From: Oleiagrimonas sp963747595 | Lineage (GTDB): Bacteria; Pseudomonadota; Gammaproteobacteria; Xanthomonadales; Rhodanobacteraceae | Direction of reading: 5' to 3' | Assembly: GCA_963747595.1 (NCBI GenBank) | Contig: CAVVFO010000001.1 | Location: 868,001 to 932,000, forward strand | Length of the DNA: 64,000 nucleotides | Shown here: in pieces, positions 36,820 through 45,959 of the stretch | Layout: each line of letters starts with the position of its first letter | Numbering within the stretch: the first letter of the stretch is position 1 | The notes under the pieces: model-generated | Databases searched by the model: none | Told to the model about the DNA's origin: nothing | Seen by the model: the letters and a program-made list of their open reading frames with translations, nothing else | Program-made: the position numbers and the translations under genes

Positions 36820-38445
36820 ATGTGGCGAACTGTGTCTTTTCTGGCGTGCCTGGCGTGCGCTCCGGCGGCGCTGGCTGCGCCATCCGCGCACCAGCCGCAA
36901 TTGATGCGCGTGGAGCTGGCCGGTGCGTCTGGGAATGCCGCATCCGGGCGTCTGCTGTTGTTTGCCACACCGCTGGCGCAGGCACGCAAGCATGCGAAAC
37001 ACGGCAAGGTCACATCCATCGACACGAGCCCGTTCGAGCCGGATCGCGTCGCGGTCGCCGCGCAGGAGGTGCATCATCTCGCGCCCGGACATGCGGTCAC
37101 CGTGGACACCGGCCTGATGGCGTTTCCCAGGCCTTTCGCGCAGCTCAAGCCGGGGCGCTACGATGTGCAGGCGGTGCTGGACGTCAACCACGACTACAAC
37201 TACAGCGGCCGCGGTGCGGGGGACATGGTCAGCCCGGTGACCACCATCACGCTCGACGGGCAGGGCAGCGCGATACCTACGCTGAAGCTCACGCGAACCT
37301 TGCCCGACACGCCCATCTGGAGCGTGCCGTCGCGGGTCAACGATGCCGCGGCCATGCGCAAGTCCTACGCGCTGGCGCGCAAGCACAGCGACAACGTGGA
37401 CTTTGTCAGCGCCGACCTGACCGCCTTCTGGGGACGGTCGATCCACATGCATGCGCTGGTGGTCAAACCGCCCGGATACGCCACGCATCCCAAGCGTCAT
37501 TATCCCACGGTGTACTGGACCCACGGCTTCGGCGGCACCCTGCATTACATGACCTACACCGCAGCCAAAGTGTACGGTCTGATGAAAAGCGGCAAGATGC
37601 CGCCGATGATCTGGGTGCTGCTGGATGAGTCCAGCCCCACGGGTACGGTGGAGTTCGCCGATTCGGTCAACAATGGCCCTTGGGGCACGGCGCTGACGCA
37701 GGAGCTGATTCCGCACCTGGAATCCACTTATCGCATGGACGCCGATGTCGAGGGCCGTTTTCTCAACGGACATTCGTCCGGCGGCTGGGCCACGCTGTGG
37801 CTGCAGACGCGCTATCCGAAAATCTTCGGGGGTACCTGGTCGACCTCGCCTGATCCCAGCGACTTCCACGATTTCACCGGTCCGAATCTCTACGCGGCGC
37901 ATGGCAACGTCTACCACAAGGCCGATGGCAAGCCGTGGCCGCTGGTGCGCATGCACGGCAAGGTGATTGCGACCTATGAGCAATTCGCCAGGCTGGAGCG
38001 CGTGCTGGGTCCATACGGCGGCCAGATGGCATCGTTCGAATGGGTGTTCTCGCCGCGCGGCAAGGACGGCCGTCCGCAGAAGATGTTCAACCGCGATACC
38101 GGCGCGGTGAATCCCCGAGTGGTCAAGTACTGGCGTGACCACTACGACATCGCGCATCGGCTGCAGGCACACTGGTCGCAGCTCGAGCCGTATCTGAACG
38201 GCAAGATCCATCTGTACGTGGGCACGGCCGACACCTTTTACCTCAACGGCGCGGCGCACAAGCTCAAAGCCGTGCTGGACGGCCTGCATGCCAGGTCGGA
38301 CATCCGCTTCCTGCCCGGCAAGACGCATTTCGACCTGTATGCCAAAGGCAAGGACCGCGACTGGCTGCTGAAGCAGATTGCCTGGCAGATGTATCACGTG
38401 GCGCGGCCCAGGGCGAAGCTGCCGAAGATGGCGTCCTCGCTGTAA
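36820..38445 (+). CDS. secreted esterase (PF00756, enterochelin-esterase-like)
   Basis: A 541-residue protein. The start at 36820 has G-rich sequence at better spacing than the ATG at 36811; both give the same signal peptide (TVSFLACLACAPAALA). The hydrolase fold shows an oxyanion-region YWTHGFGG and the nucleophile elbow G317-H-S319-S-G321. The region before the catalytic domain has an immunoglobulin-like beta appearance. Members include feruloyl, acyl and siderophore esterases. It is most likely periplasmic or secreted. Substrate unknown. Confidence 0.82.
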   Translation: MWRTVSFLACLACAPAALAAPSAHQPQLMRVELAGASGNAASGRLLLFATPLAQARKHAKHGKVTSIDTSPFEPDRVAVAAQEVHHLAPGHAVTVDTGLMAFPRPFAQLKPGRYDVQAVLDVNHDYNYSGRGAGDMVSPVTTITLDGQGSAIPTLKLTRTLPDTPIWSVPSRVNDAAAMRKSYALARKHSDNVDFVSADLTAFWGRSIHMHALVVKPPGYATHPKRHYPTVYWTHGFGGTLHYMTYTAAKVYGLMKSGKMPPMIWVLLDESSPTGTVEFADSVNNGPWGTALTQELIPHLESTYRMDADVEGRFLNGHSSGGWATLWLQTRYPKIFGGTWSTSPDPSDFHDFTGPNLYAAHGNVYHKADGKPWPLVRMHGKVIATYEQFARLERVLGPYGGQMASFEWVFSPRGKDGRPQKMFNRDTGAVNPRVVKYWRDHYDIAHRLQAHWSQLEPYLNGKIHLYVGTADTFYLNGAAHKLKAVLDGLHARSDIRFLPGKTHFDLYAKGKDRDWLLKQIAWQMYHVARPRAKLPKMASSL

Positions 38446-38492
38446 GTGGCGTTGCAGGCTGGTTCAATCCGGCAAAGAGATTTCCTCTGGTC

Positions 38493-38600
38493 GGGACCGC
38501 AGTGACGGATCCACCTGGTTGCCGCGAGGCAGGCGTTGTTTCCGCAAGCAGGCGGCCCGGTTCCCCCGGCTCGAGCCGGATCCTCGAGCCGCCCTGCGGG
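38493..38600. repeat. decayed GTAG-type palindrome
   Basis: Blocks of the family remain in order: GTGACGGATCCACCTGGTTG at left, CCGCAAGCAGGCGGC in the middle, and CCTCGAGCCGCCCTGCGGG at right. The arms no longer pair well. It lies in the 185-bp gap between two same-strand genes. Confidence 0.5.
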
Positions 38601-38630
38601 TATTCCGATTTACCTCATTTCGAGAGATGC

Positions 38631-40607
38631 ATGAAAACGTTACTGCTTCCACTCCTCGCTGCTGCAGCACTTTTGCCCCCTGTCGCGGCGCATGCCGACG
38701 GCGCATCGACCTATCAGCCGCGCAAGACCTTCGCCCCGTTCCAGTTCCGTCATGCGGTGAATCGCTACCGGTCCGCGGATGGCTCGCCGGGCCCGGACTA
38801 CTGGCAGAACCGCGCCGACTACACCATCAAGGCCAAGCTGGACCCGAAGACGAAAACGCTGAGCGCCAGCGAGACCATCACCTACACCAATCACAGCCCG
38901 CACACGCTGCACCAGCTGTGGCTGCAGATGGACCAGAATCGCTATCGTCAGGACGCGCGCTCCAATTTCAGCGGCGGCAAGATGCCGGCGGCAAAGCATC
39001 ACACGCGCGGCTATCAGCTGACCGCGGTGAAGATCCAGTCGGGCGGACACAGCTACAAGGCGCATTACGTGATCTCCGATACGCGCATGCGCGTGGACCT
39101 GAAGCAGCCTCTGCCAGCCCACAAGGGAACCTTGAAGCTGCAGATCAGCTACCACTACACCGTTCCCGGCCCGAAAACGGGCGGCCGTACCGATTGGGTG
39201 CCCAGCCGGAACGGCGACATCTTCGATATTGCGCAATGGTATCCACGCATGTGCGTCTATGACGATTTGCGTGGCTGGGACACGGCGCCCTTCCTGAACA
39301 ACGAGTTCTATACCGAGTATGGCAATTTCGACTATTCGGTCACCGTGCCCTGGAACATGCTGGTGGCCGGCTCGGGGCAGCTGCAGAATCCCCGGCAGGT
39401 TCTCACGGCCACGGAACGTCAGCGTCTGGACAAGGCAAGGCACAGCGACAAGACGGTGATGATCCGCAGCGCCAGCGAAATTGGCGACGCCTCCACGCGA
39501 CCGGTGCAGCACGGTGACCTGACGTGGCATTTCCGCATGCAGCATGCGCGCGATGTCTCGTTTGTCGCCTCCACGAGCTACATCTGGGATGCGGCCCGGG
39601 TGGATCTGCCGCACGGCAGGCATGCCCTGGCGATGTCGCTGTATCCGGTGGAAAGCGCCGGCAAAAAGGCCTGGGGCCGTTCCACGCAGTATCTGAAACA
39701 TGCCATGCAGATTTTCTCCAGGCAGTGGTACCCGTATCCGTATCCGGTGGCCGTGGCGGCCGGTGGCGGCGTCGGTGGCATGGAATATCCCGGCATCGTC
39801 TTCGACAGTTCCAGAGACGGCGGCAAGAGCCTGTTCGCGCTGACCGCGCACGAGATCGGTCATACCTGGTTTCCGATGATTGTCGGCTCCGACGAGCGCC
39901 GCAACGCGTGGATGGATGAAGGCTTCAACACCTTCATCGACGTGTACGCTTCGCAGCAGTTCAATCATGGCGAATACGCACCCAAGCGCGATGGCGAGTT
40001 CGCGCCGGAAGGGGGCAATCCGGTCAAGGACATTCTCGAGGTGCTGGATGATCCGCACGCACCGCCGATCATGACGCGCGCTGATGTGATTCCGGAGAAG
40101 TACCGGCACCCGGTGACCTATTTCAAGACCGCGCTGGGCCTGAAGCTGTTGCGCGAGCAGATCCTCGGGCCGCAGCGCTTTGACCCGGCATTCCGTCAGT
40201 ACATTGCCGAATGGGCCTACAGGCATCCCTCGCCGTCGGACTTCTTCCGCGCCATGGACAGCGCCGGCGGCGAGGATCTGTCCTGGTTCTGGCGCGAATG
40301 GTTTCGCCACAACTGGAAGCTGGACATGGCCGTCACCAAGGTGGAGCCCGTCAAGGGCGATTACGCGCACGGCGCCATGGTCACCGTGGCCAATCTGGAT
40401 CGCATGATCATGCCGGCCACGTTGCAGGTGACGTATGCCGATGGCAGCACTTCGCGCGTGCGTGTGCCGGTCGCCACATGGATGCAGCACCATCATTTCG
40501 CGGTAAACGTGCCGGGGAACAAGGCGGTGGTGTCAGCCAGTATCGATCCGGATCACGTCATCCCGGATGACCATCGCGGCAACAATGTCTACAAGGTTGC
40601 GCACTGA
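38631..40607 (+). CDS. secreted M1-family metallopeptidase
   Basis: A 658-residue protein with a signal peptide (LLLPLLAAAALLPPVAAHA). The zinc site is clear: H407-E-x-x-H411 and E430 in WMDEGF, 19 residues after the second His. The upstream GGVGGMEYPG is the M1 exopeptidase GxMEN-like block with Tyr in place of the usual Asn. M1 enzymes are aminopeptidases; secreted ones of this group in Xanthomonadales probably release amino acids from extracellular peptides. It has its own 185-bp upstream gap. Activity type confident, substrate unknown. Confidence 0.9.
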   Translation: MKTLLLPLLAAAALLPPVAAHADGASTYQPRKTFAPFQFRHAVNRYRSADGSPGPDYWQNRADYTIKAKLDPKTKTLSASETITYTNHSPHTLHQLWLQMDQNRYRQDARSNFSGGKMPAAKHHTRGYQLTAVKIQSGGHSYKAHYVISDTRMRVDLKQPLPAHKGTLKLQISYHYTVPGPKTGGRTDWVPSRNGDIFDIAQWYPRMCVYDDLRGWDTAPFLNNEFYTEYGNFDYSVTVPWNMLVAGSGQLQNPRQVLTATERQRLDKARHSDKTVMIRSASEIGDASTRPVQHGDLTWHFRMQHARDVSFVASTSYIWDAARVDLPHGRHALAMSLYPVESAGKKAWGRSTQYLKHAMQIFSRQWYPYPYPVAVAAGGGVGGMEYPGIVFDSSRDGGKSLFALTAHEIGHTWFPMIVGSDERRNAWMDEGFNTFIDVYASQQFNHGEYAPKRDGEFAPEGGNPVKDILEVLDDPHAPPIMTRADVIPEKYRHPVTYFKTALGLKLLREQILGPQRFDPAFRQYIAEWAYRHPSPSDFFRAMDSAGGEDLSWFWREWFRHNWKLDMAVTKVEPVKGDYAHGAMVTVANLDRMIMPATLQVTYADGSTSRVRVPVATWMQHHHFAVNVPGNKAVVSASIDPDHVIPDDHRGNNVYKVAH

Positions 40608-40664
40608 GCGCGACTTTGTCGCACCCAGGCAAAGCGGGCACCTGCTTTGCGAAGATGCAGGGTC

Positions 40665-40765
40665 GTCACCGGCACGCAGGGGGATCCGTCGCGTGCCTCC
40701 TGACCGAAGTCCCGGGGATTTGCTTCGGTCGGAAATCCCTTGCGGGGTTGATTCGCCCTACGACA
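40665..40765. repeat. decayed GTAG-type palindrome
   Basis: GGGGATCCGTCGCGTGCCTCC at the left and CGGGGTTGATTCGCCCTAC at the right recall the ends of the intact copies, but the core has drifted. It lies between the convergent M1 peptidase and GH13 genes. Confidence 0.35.
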
Positions 40766-42398
40766 TGTCCAGCAGGGCGTGGGCGTAGGGCGGCAGCGTC
40801 AGCGTGCCGTCTTCGACGCGCGCCGTGTCGCACAGCTCGTCCAGCAGACGCGCGGATGCATCGATACGCATGGTCTGCTCGCGCAGCGAGAGGTTGAACG
40901 CGCAGAGCACACGGCTGTCGCCGGACGTGCCACGCTCGTAGGCCAGGAGTGGGGCTTCGACGTCGCACATCTGCAGCGCCGGATCGTGCAACGCGTCGCA
41001 ATCGCGCCGCCAGTGGATCAAGGCGCGGTAGCGATTGAGCAGTGATTGCGGATCGGTTTCCTGACGGTCCACCGCGAGTTTGCGGTGCTCATCGGGCACC
41101 GGAAGCCAGGGCTTGCGGGCCGTGGTGAATCCGCCATGCGGGGCCTTGCCCTGCCAGGGCATCGGCGTGCGACAGCCGTCGCGGCCCAGAATGTTGGGAT
41201 AGTTGGCGATGCCGTACGGATCGTGCATCTGGTCCAGGTGCAGGCGTGCGGTCGTCAGTCCCAGCTCGGTCCCCTGATACAGAATGCAGCTCCCCGGCAG
41301 GGTGAGCATCAGCGCGGCCAGGGTGTGTTCGCGCCGTTGCTGCAGCGCCCGGGACACGCGCGCGCCCTCGGGATAGCCGCGGCTGGCCAGGCGCGGGAAG
41401 TCGTGGGTGCCGAAGCACCAGGTATTGCGGGCGTCGCCGACTTCATTGACCGAGCGTTCGATGGTTTTTCGCATCAGGTCGATGTCGAACGGCGCGTCGT
41501 TGATCATGGCTGCGTTGTAGACCAGATGCAGCCGCTTCTCGCCCTGCGTGTAATCGGCGGTGGCCTTGATGGCATCCTCGGGAAAGGCCACCTCGCCCAG
41601 GGCGACCGTTCCCGGGTACTCGTCCATGAGATCGCGGATGTCGCTGATCAGCTCGAGGTTGTCGCCGACATCGATGTTGCCTTCGTCGATGTAGTCGAAA
41701 AACGGATCATGCGGCAACGCACCGACCGGCACGGGCGTGTCCTCGGGCCGTTCGGGATTGTCTTTCAGTTCGCGGTCGTGGGCGTAGAAATTGACCACGT
41801 CCAGGCGGAAACCGTCGACGCCCAGGTCCAGCCAGAAGCGCCCCTCCTCCATCAATGCCTTGCGTGCCTCGGCGTTGTACCAGTTGATGTCCGGCTGCTG
41901 GTACAGGAAGTTGTGCAGGTAGTACTGGCCGCGCGTGGGGTCATATGTCCACGCCGGGCCACCGAACGTGGCACGCCAGTTGTTGGGCGGGCCGCCATCG
42001 GTGGCGGGGTCGGCCCAGACATACCAGTCCGCCTTGGGGTTGTCGCGGCTGCAGCGGCTCTCGGCAAACCACGGATGTTCGCTGGACGTGTGATTCCAGA
42101 CCTGATCCACCAGTACGCGCAGGCCCAGTTCGTGTGCATCCTCCAGCAGGGTGACAATGTCGCTGACGTCGCCGAACAGGGGGTCGACCTCGCGGTAATT
42201 GGCCACGTCGTAACCATAGTCATGCATGGGCGAACGCACGAACGGGCAGATCCATACCGCATCGGCACCCAGTTCCCGCACGTAATGCAGGCGGCGCCGG
42301 ATACCGGGAAGGTCGCCGATGCCGTTGCCGCTGGAATCCTGGAAACTGCGCGGATAGATCTGGTAGATCACCGCGTTTTGCCACCATGCCTTGCTCAT
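40758..42398 (-). CDS. GH13 family alpha-glucosidase
   Basis: A 546-residue protein without a signal peptide. The GH13 signatures are visible: DQVWNHTS, GFRLDVVNF with the nucleophile Asp, a GEVAFPED motif with the acid/base Glu, and FGTHD with the transition-state Asp. Length and the compact N-terminus (WWQNAVIYQIYPRSFQDS) match oligo-1,6- and alpha-glucosidases of the GH13_17/GH13_23 type. It should cut alpha-glucosidic bonds of maltose-like sugars or sucrose in the cytoplasm. No transporter or regulator gene is next to it. Confidence 0.9.
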   Translation of the reverse strand: MSKAWWQNAVIYQIYPRSFQDSSGNGIGDLPGIRRRLHYVRELGADAVWICPFVRSPMHDYGYDVANYREVDPLFGDVSDIVTLLEDAHELGLRVLVDQVWNHTSSEHPWFAESRCSRDNPKADWYVWADPATDGGPPNNWRATFGGPAWTYDPTRGQYYLHNFLYQQPDINWYNAEARKALMEEGRFWLDLGVDGFRLDVVNFYAHDRELKDNPERPEDTPVPVGALPHDPFFDYIDEGNIDVGDNLELISDIRDLMDEYPGTVALGEVAFPEDAIKATADYTQGEKRLHLVYNAAMINDAPFDIDLMRKTIERSVNEVGDARNTWCFGTHDFPRLASRGYPEGARVSRALQQRREHTLAALMLTLPGSCILYQGTELGLTTARLHLDQMHDPYGIANYPNILGRDGCRTPMPWQGKAPHGGFTTARKPWLPVPDEHRKLAVDRQETDPQSLLNRYRALIHWRRDCDALHDPALQMCDVEAPLLAYERGTSGDSRVLCAFNLSLREQTMRIDASARLLDELCDTARVEDGTLTLPPYAHALLDMS

Positions 42399-42667
42399 GC
42401 GCGCCTTCGTCTGTCTCGGAAAAAAGCACCATTATGCCGGCTCGCATGCAAAAACGATGCGAAGGCGGCACGGTAACCGGTGAGTGTGGGGCCGGGCGGA
42501 CTGTCACGTCCAGTGGGGCGGCGGGCGATTCCTCCGGAGTCGTGCAGCAGGTCACGTTCCCGCGGCGCCCGCGTACCGCCGTATCCTGTCGCGCCAGCGG
42601 CTGAGGCGGGATGGTCGGTGCGAGGCGCTACACTGGTGACTTGTCGGGGATATCAGGGAGAGTGAAC

Positions 42668-44323
42668 ATGCGGCCATGTTTTTCGCTGCGTCAGCGTCTG
42701 TGGATGAGCGTCCTGGTTGCGGGTCTGGTGGCGGGGACGGCGCTCGCTGCCCCGCCTGCGCCGCCGCAGGAGTCATCACAGCCTGCGCAGATGCAGGATT
42801 TCACGGCGTACGTCAATCATGTGCGCAAGACGTTCGATGTTCCGGGCATTGCCGTGGGCATCGTCAAGAATGGTCATGTGGTGCTGTCGCGCGGATACGG
42901 CGTGCGCAAGCTTGGTGATTCCACGCCGGTGGATGCGCACACCTTGTTTGCCATTGCCTCCAATACCAAGGCATTCACCGCGGCGGCACTGAACATGCTG
43001 GCCGATCAGGACAAGCTGGAGATGAACGAGCGTGTCATCGACGTGCTGCCCTGGTTCCGCATGTCCGATCCGAATGTCACCCACGAGATGCGCATTCGGG
43101 ATCTGCTGGCGCATCACAGTGGCTTGAGCCTTGGTGCGGGCGATCTGCTGTACTGGCCGGCCACCAGCTACACCACGCGCCAGGTGGTGCAGCATCTGGC
43201 GAAGGTGCCGTTGAAGAACGGCTTCCGCAGCCATTACGCGTACGACAATATCCTGTTTGCCGTCGCCGAGATGGTGATCGAGAAGGTGTCGGGACAAAGC
43301 TATGCCGATTTCCTCCGCGATCACATCTTCAAGCCGGTGGGCATGCGCGAGACGCGGGTCAATTTTCATCACTTCAAGCCCGGCGACCATGACATCGCCA
43401 CCGGTTTCGCCAAATACAACTACACCACGCTCAAGCCGATGAAGCCGTTGGCCTGGTCCAACAATTCGGGCGCGGGGGGCATCTACTCCAGCGTGCACGA
43501 CATGGCCAAGTGGATGATCGTGCAGATGCGCGGCGGCACGTTGACTAAAGCGCTGAATGGCGACACCGGGCGCCTGTTCAGCGCCAAGGCACACAGGCAC
43601 ATGTGGTCGATGATCACGCCGATTCCCATCCACACGCCTCAGGTGCCGGCCTTGAAGGCCACGCAACCGGATTTCTTCGGCTACGGCGAAGGCTGGTTCC
43701 TGTCCGATTACCGCGGGCACAAGATGGTCTGGCACACCGGAGGCTGGCCGGGTTTCGTGTCCCGCGTGACCATGATCCCGGATCTGCACCTGGGCGTGGT
43801 GGTATTGACCAACCAGCAGTCCGGCGCGGCGTTCGACGCGGTGACCATGCGGGCGCTGGATGCCTACATGGGCGCCCGGAGAACCGACTGGATCGCGGCC
43901 TACAAGGCATCCGTAGCCACGTCCGATCAGAAGGCCGACGCCAGCTGGAAGAAGCACCAGAAGGCGCGCAACAGGAAGTCCCGGCCCTCGTTGCCATTGT
44001 CCGGTTATGCCGGCACATACAAGGACCCCTGGTACGGCAAGGTCTTCATCACCAGGAAAAACGGCCATCTGGTGATGCGCTTCAGCAAGACCAAGCAGCT
44101 GGTCGGCGACATGAAACCGTGGCAGAACGACACGTTCATCGTGCGCTGGCGCGACCGCTCGCTGAATGCCGATGCATTCGTCACCTTCGCACTGACGCCG
44201 GACGGTACCGTGCGCAATGTACGCATGAAGCCGATTTCTCCGCGTACGGACTTCAGCTTCGATTTTCAGGATCTGCGGCTGACGCCGGTCGATCACGGGG
44301 CCGGCGGTGCGAACGATGATTGA
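42668..44323 (+). CDS. exported SxxK serine hydrolase (beta-lactamase/EstB-like) with C-terminal domain
   Basis: A 551-residue protein with a signal peptide (VLVAGLVAGTALA). The catalytic SxxK is S98-N-T-K101, the YxN motif is Y191-D-N193, and HTGG follows later; these are the marks of class C-type serine hydrolases, D,D-peptidases and esterases. About 110 extra C-terminal residues form a small beta domain (DUF3471-like). Such proteins usually act as esterases or peptidases, not as antibiotic beta-lactamases. It is probably periplasmic. Confidence 0.85.
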   Translation: MRPCFSLRQRLWMSVLVAGLVAGTALAAPPAPPQESSQPAQMQDFTAYVNHVRKTFDVPGIAVGIVKNGHVVLSRGYGVRKLGDSTPVDAHTLFAIASNTKAFTAAALNMLADQDKLEMNERVIDVLPWFRMSDPNVTHEMRIRDLLAHHSGLSLGAGDLLYWPATSYTTRQVVQHLAKVPLKNGFRSHYAYDNILFAVAEMVIEKVSGQSYADFLRDHIFKPVGMRETRVNFHHFKPGDHDIATGFAKYNYTTLKPMKPLAWSNNSGAGGIYSSVHDMAKWMIVQMRGGTLTKALNGDTGRLFSAKAHRHMWSMITPIPIHTPQVPALKATQPDFFGYGEGWFLSDYRGHKMVWHTGGWPGFVSRVTMIPDLHLGVVVLTNQQSGAAFDAVTMRALDAYMGARRTDWIAAYKASVATSDQKADASWKKHQKARNRKSRPSLPLSGYAGTYKDPWYGKVFITRKNGHLVMRFSKTKQLVGDMKPWQNDTFIVRWRDRSLNADAFVTFALTPDGTVRNVRMKPISPRTDFSFDFQDLRLTPVDHGAGGANDD

Positions 44324-44684
44324 GCATTTTTTGCTTAGTGCGGCGGGAAGCGCTGAGCACGGTGCGACTGTGGGAGAGGCACTTCCACGTGGGGTGCGCT
44401 TTCCGGTGAGGGGCTTCCTCGGCATTCCTTTGTCATCGCGAGGCACGGAGATCGGCCCGCGATGGATTCCGCATAGTGGCACGGCGTTCACAAAAATAAT
44501 CCCAATGGTACAATCATTGCATGGCGTTTCTGCGGTATATGGGGTTCGAGGCGAGCAACTGCTGAGATGAATCCTCGTCGCGTGACCCGGCCGCTACAGC
44601 GCGGCGGGATGCACGTGGTGTGGCGGTCAGGTCGCGGCAGCACGCTGCGTTGAACTCAACCACCGGGTCGTGGGCAAAGTGGCG
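44324..44684. other. 361-bp leader region with a predicted sigma70 promoter and a 14-codon upstream ORF
   Basis: A good promoter-like pair sits at 44487-44514. Downstream of it ATG at 44521 opens a 14-codon frame that ends at 44565. No Shine-Dalgarno sequence is obvious for it. The leader could carry regulation for the next gene; nothing else is recognisable. Confidence 0.4.
44487..44514 (+). promoter_or_regulatory. sigma70-like promoter
   Basis: TTCACA (44487-44492) and TACAAT (44509-44514) are 16 bases apart, close to consensus. It points at the gene starting at 44685. Confidence 0.5.
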
Positions 44685-45914
44685 ATGAGCGTAGTGGATA
44701 CATTGCAATCGGCGAGCGAGCGAGTGATGGCATGTATCGGTGTCAACGACATCGGTATCGCGCGCTTGCGTCTGATGATGCGCATGGGCGAGCAGCAGCT
44801 GCGCGCAACGTGGCGCATGGGTGAACCCGAAGAAGCTGATTTGCTGGTGTTGGCGGCCGGCTCGTCGAAAGCCGAGCAGGCCGCGATGCGGGCGCGGGCC
44901 CAGGGCGTGCGTTGCCTGATGCTGGGTGGTCGTCGCGGTGAGACAGACGTGTTGCCGGTGCCGTTCGATAGCGAGGATCTGGTGGCTGCCCTGAATTCGG
45001 AAGCGCCCAAATCCTTGAATCTGGACTTGCTGGATGCCGAGTCCCCGGATTTCTTCCTGCACTCGGAACGGCCCGGGGCACCGGCGGCTCGCGATGAGCG
45101 TCGATGGCAGGAACCGATCGACATGGACAAGTTGTTCCAGCGCGATCCGCTGGGCGATCGTGCGGAGATCGAACTGCCGCCGCGCAAGCCACCCGCGGCT
45201 AGTTCGCGTCTCGACGAACTGGTGCCCACCGTGGCGCCACGCAATTCCCCCGTGCGCCGCAACCCGTTCCTCGAGGATGAACCCGGCACGCAGCCGCAGC
45301 CGGCATATGAAACCGCTGCGCCGGCGTCCAAGCGGATGTGGCAGGTACGAGACACACCACACTGCGTCAATACCGGGATTTCCCGTGGGCGGTCCGGCAG
45401 CAGCGAAACGCATCCACTGGCAGCCTATCTGGAAAACGACCTGCTGGTGGGGCCGAGTCGCATCCAGTTGCCGCGGCAAGCCGAATTGATTCTGGACCCC
45501 AAGCATCGCGTCTATCACATCGAGGGTGATCTCAAGGCCGCGGAACGGTATGTGCGAAGCGCGCTGCCGCTTGATGCCTGGCGTCCGGTGACGAACACCC
45601 AGCTGCAGCCGGTACGCCAAGCTTGTCCCGGCCGCTCGTATCTGCGCCTTAAATGGTTGTTCGCATTGCGGCAGGCCGGTGGCTGGTTGCCGCAACATCT
45701 GGATCCAGGGGGCACCTACTGGCTGCGGCAGACGCTGGAGCTGGATGAAAAATATGATGTCTATCGCCGCATCGGCCGGGTCCTCATGCAATCGCACCGA
45801 TTGCATGAAGTGGTCAAGGTGGCCAGCGTGACCATGCAGGATGTCTTCGATGCCGTGGCGGCCTACGATGCCATCGGCATGGTGCAATTCACGCCGCGCG
45901 AACGCTTGCGCTGA
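44685..45914 (+). CDS. unassigned protein, receiver-like N-terminus and conserved-looking C-terminal domain
   Basis: A 409-residue protein without signal peptide or membrane helices. An in-frame GTG at 44670 would add five residues. I do not recognise the protein. The first 110 residues alternate strands and helices like a degenerate response-regulator receiver (LLVLAAGSSKAEQAAMRARA). Residues 110-245 are acidic, Pro-rich and probably disordered. The last 150 residues form a compact, Arg-rich domain with several Trp and Tyr. The stop is 46 bp from that of the convergent MscS gene. Confidence 0.65.
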   Translation: MSVVDTLQSASERVMACIGVNDIGIARLRLMMRMGEQQLRATWRMGEPEEADLLVLAAGSSKAEQAAMRARAQGVRCLMLGGRRGETDVLPVPFDSEDLVAALNSEAPKSLNLDLLDAESPDFFLHSERPGAPAARDERRWQEPIDMDKLFQRDPLGDRAEIELPPRKPPAASSRLDELVPTVAPRNSPVRRNPFLEDEPGTQPQPAYETAAPASKRMWQVRDTPHCVNTGISRGRSGSSETHPLAAYLENDLLVGPSRIQLPRQAELILDPKHRVYHIEGDLKAAERYVRSALPLDAWRPVTNTQLQPVRQACPGRSYLRLKWLFALRQAGGWLPQHLDPGGTYWLRQTLELDEKYDVYRRIGRVLMQSHRLHEVVKVASVTMQDVFDAVAAYDAIGMVQFTPRERLR

Positions 45915-45959
45915 AACCGCGCGGACGTTCCGGCGCGGTTGATTGCACCTGCGCGCTGC

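Noticed and set aside
38640..40496. 618-codon open frame on the minus strand
   Set aside because: Antisense to the M1 metallopeptidase, whose zinc site and signal peptide are convincing.
42668..44323. Possible antibiotic resistance beta-lactamase
   Set aside because: SxxK, YxN and HTG motifs are shared by many peptidases and esterases; length and C-terminal domain suit these better.
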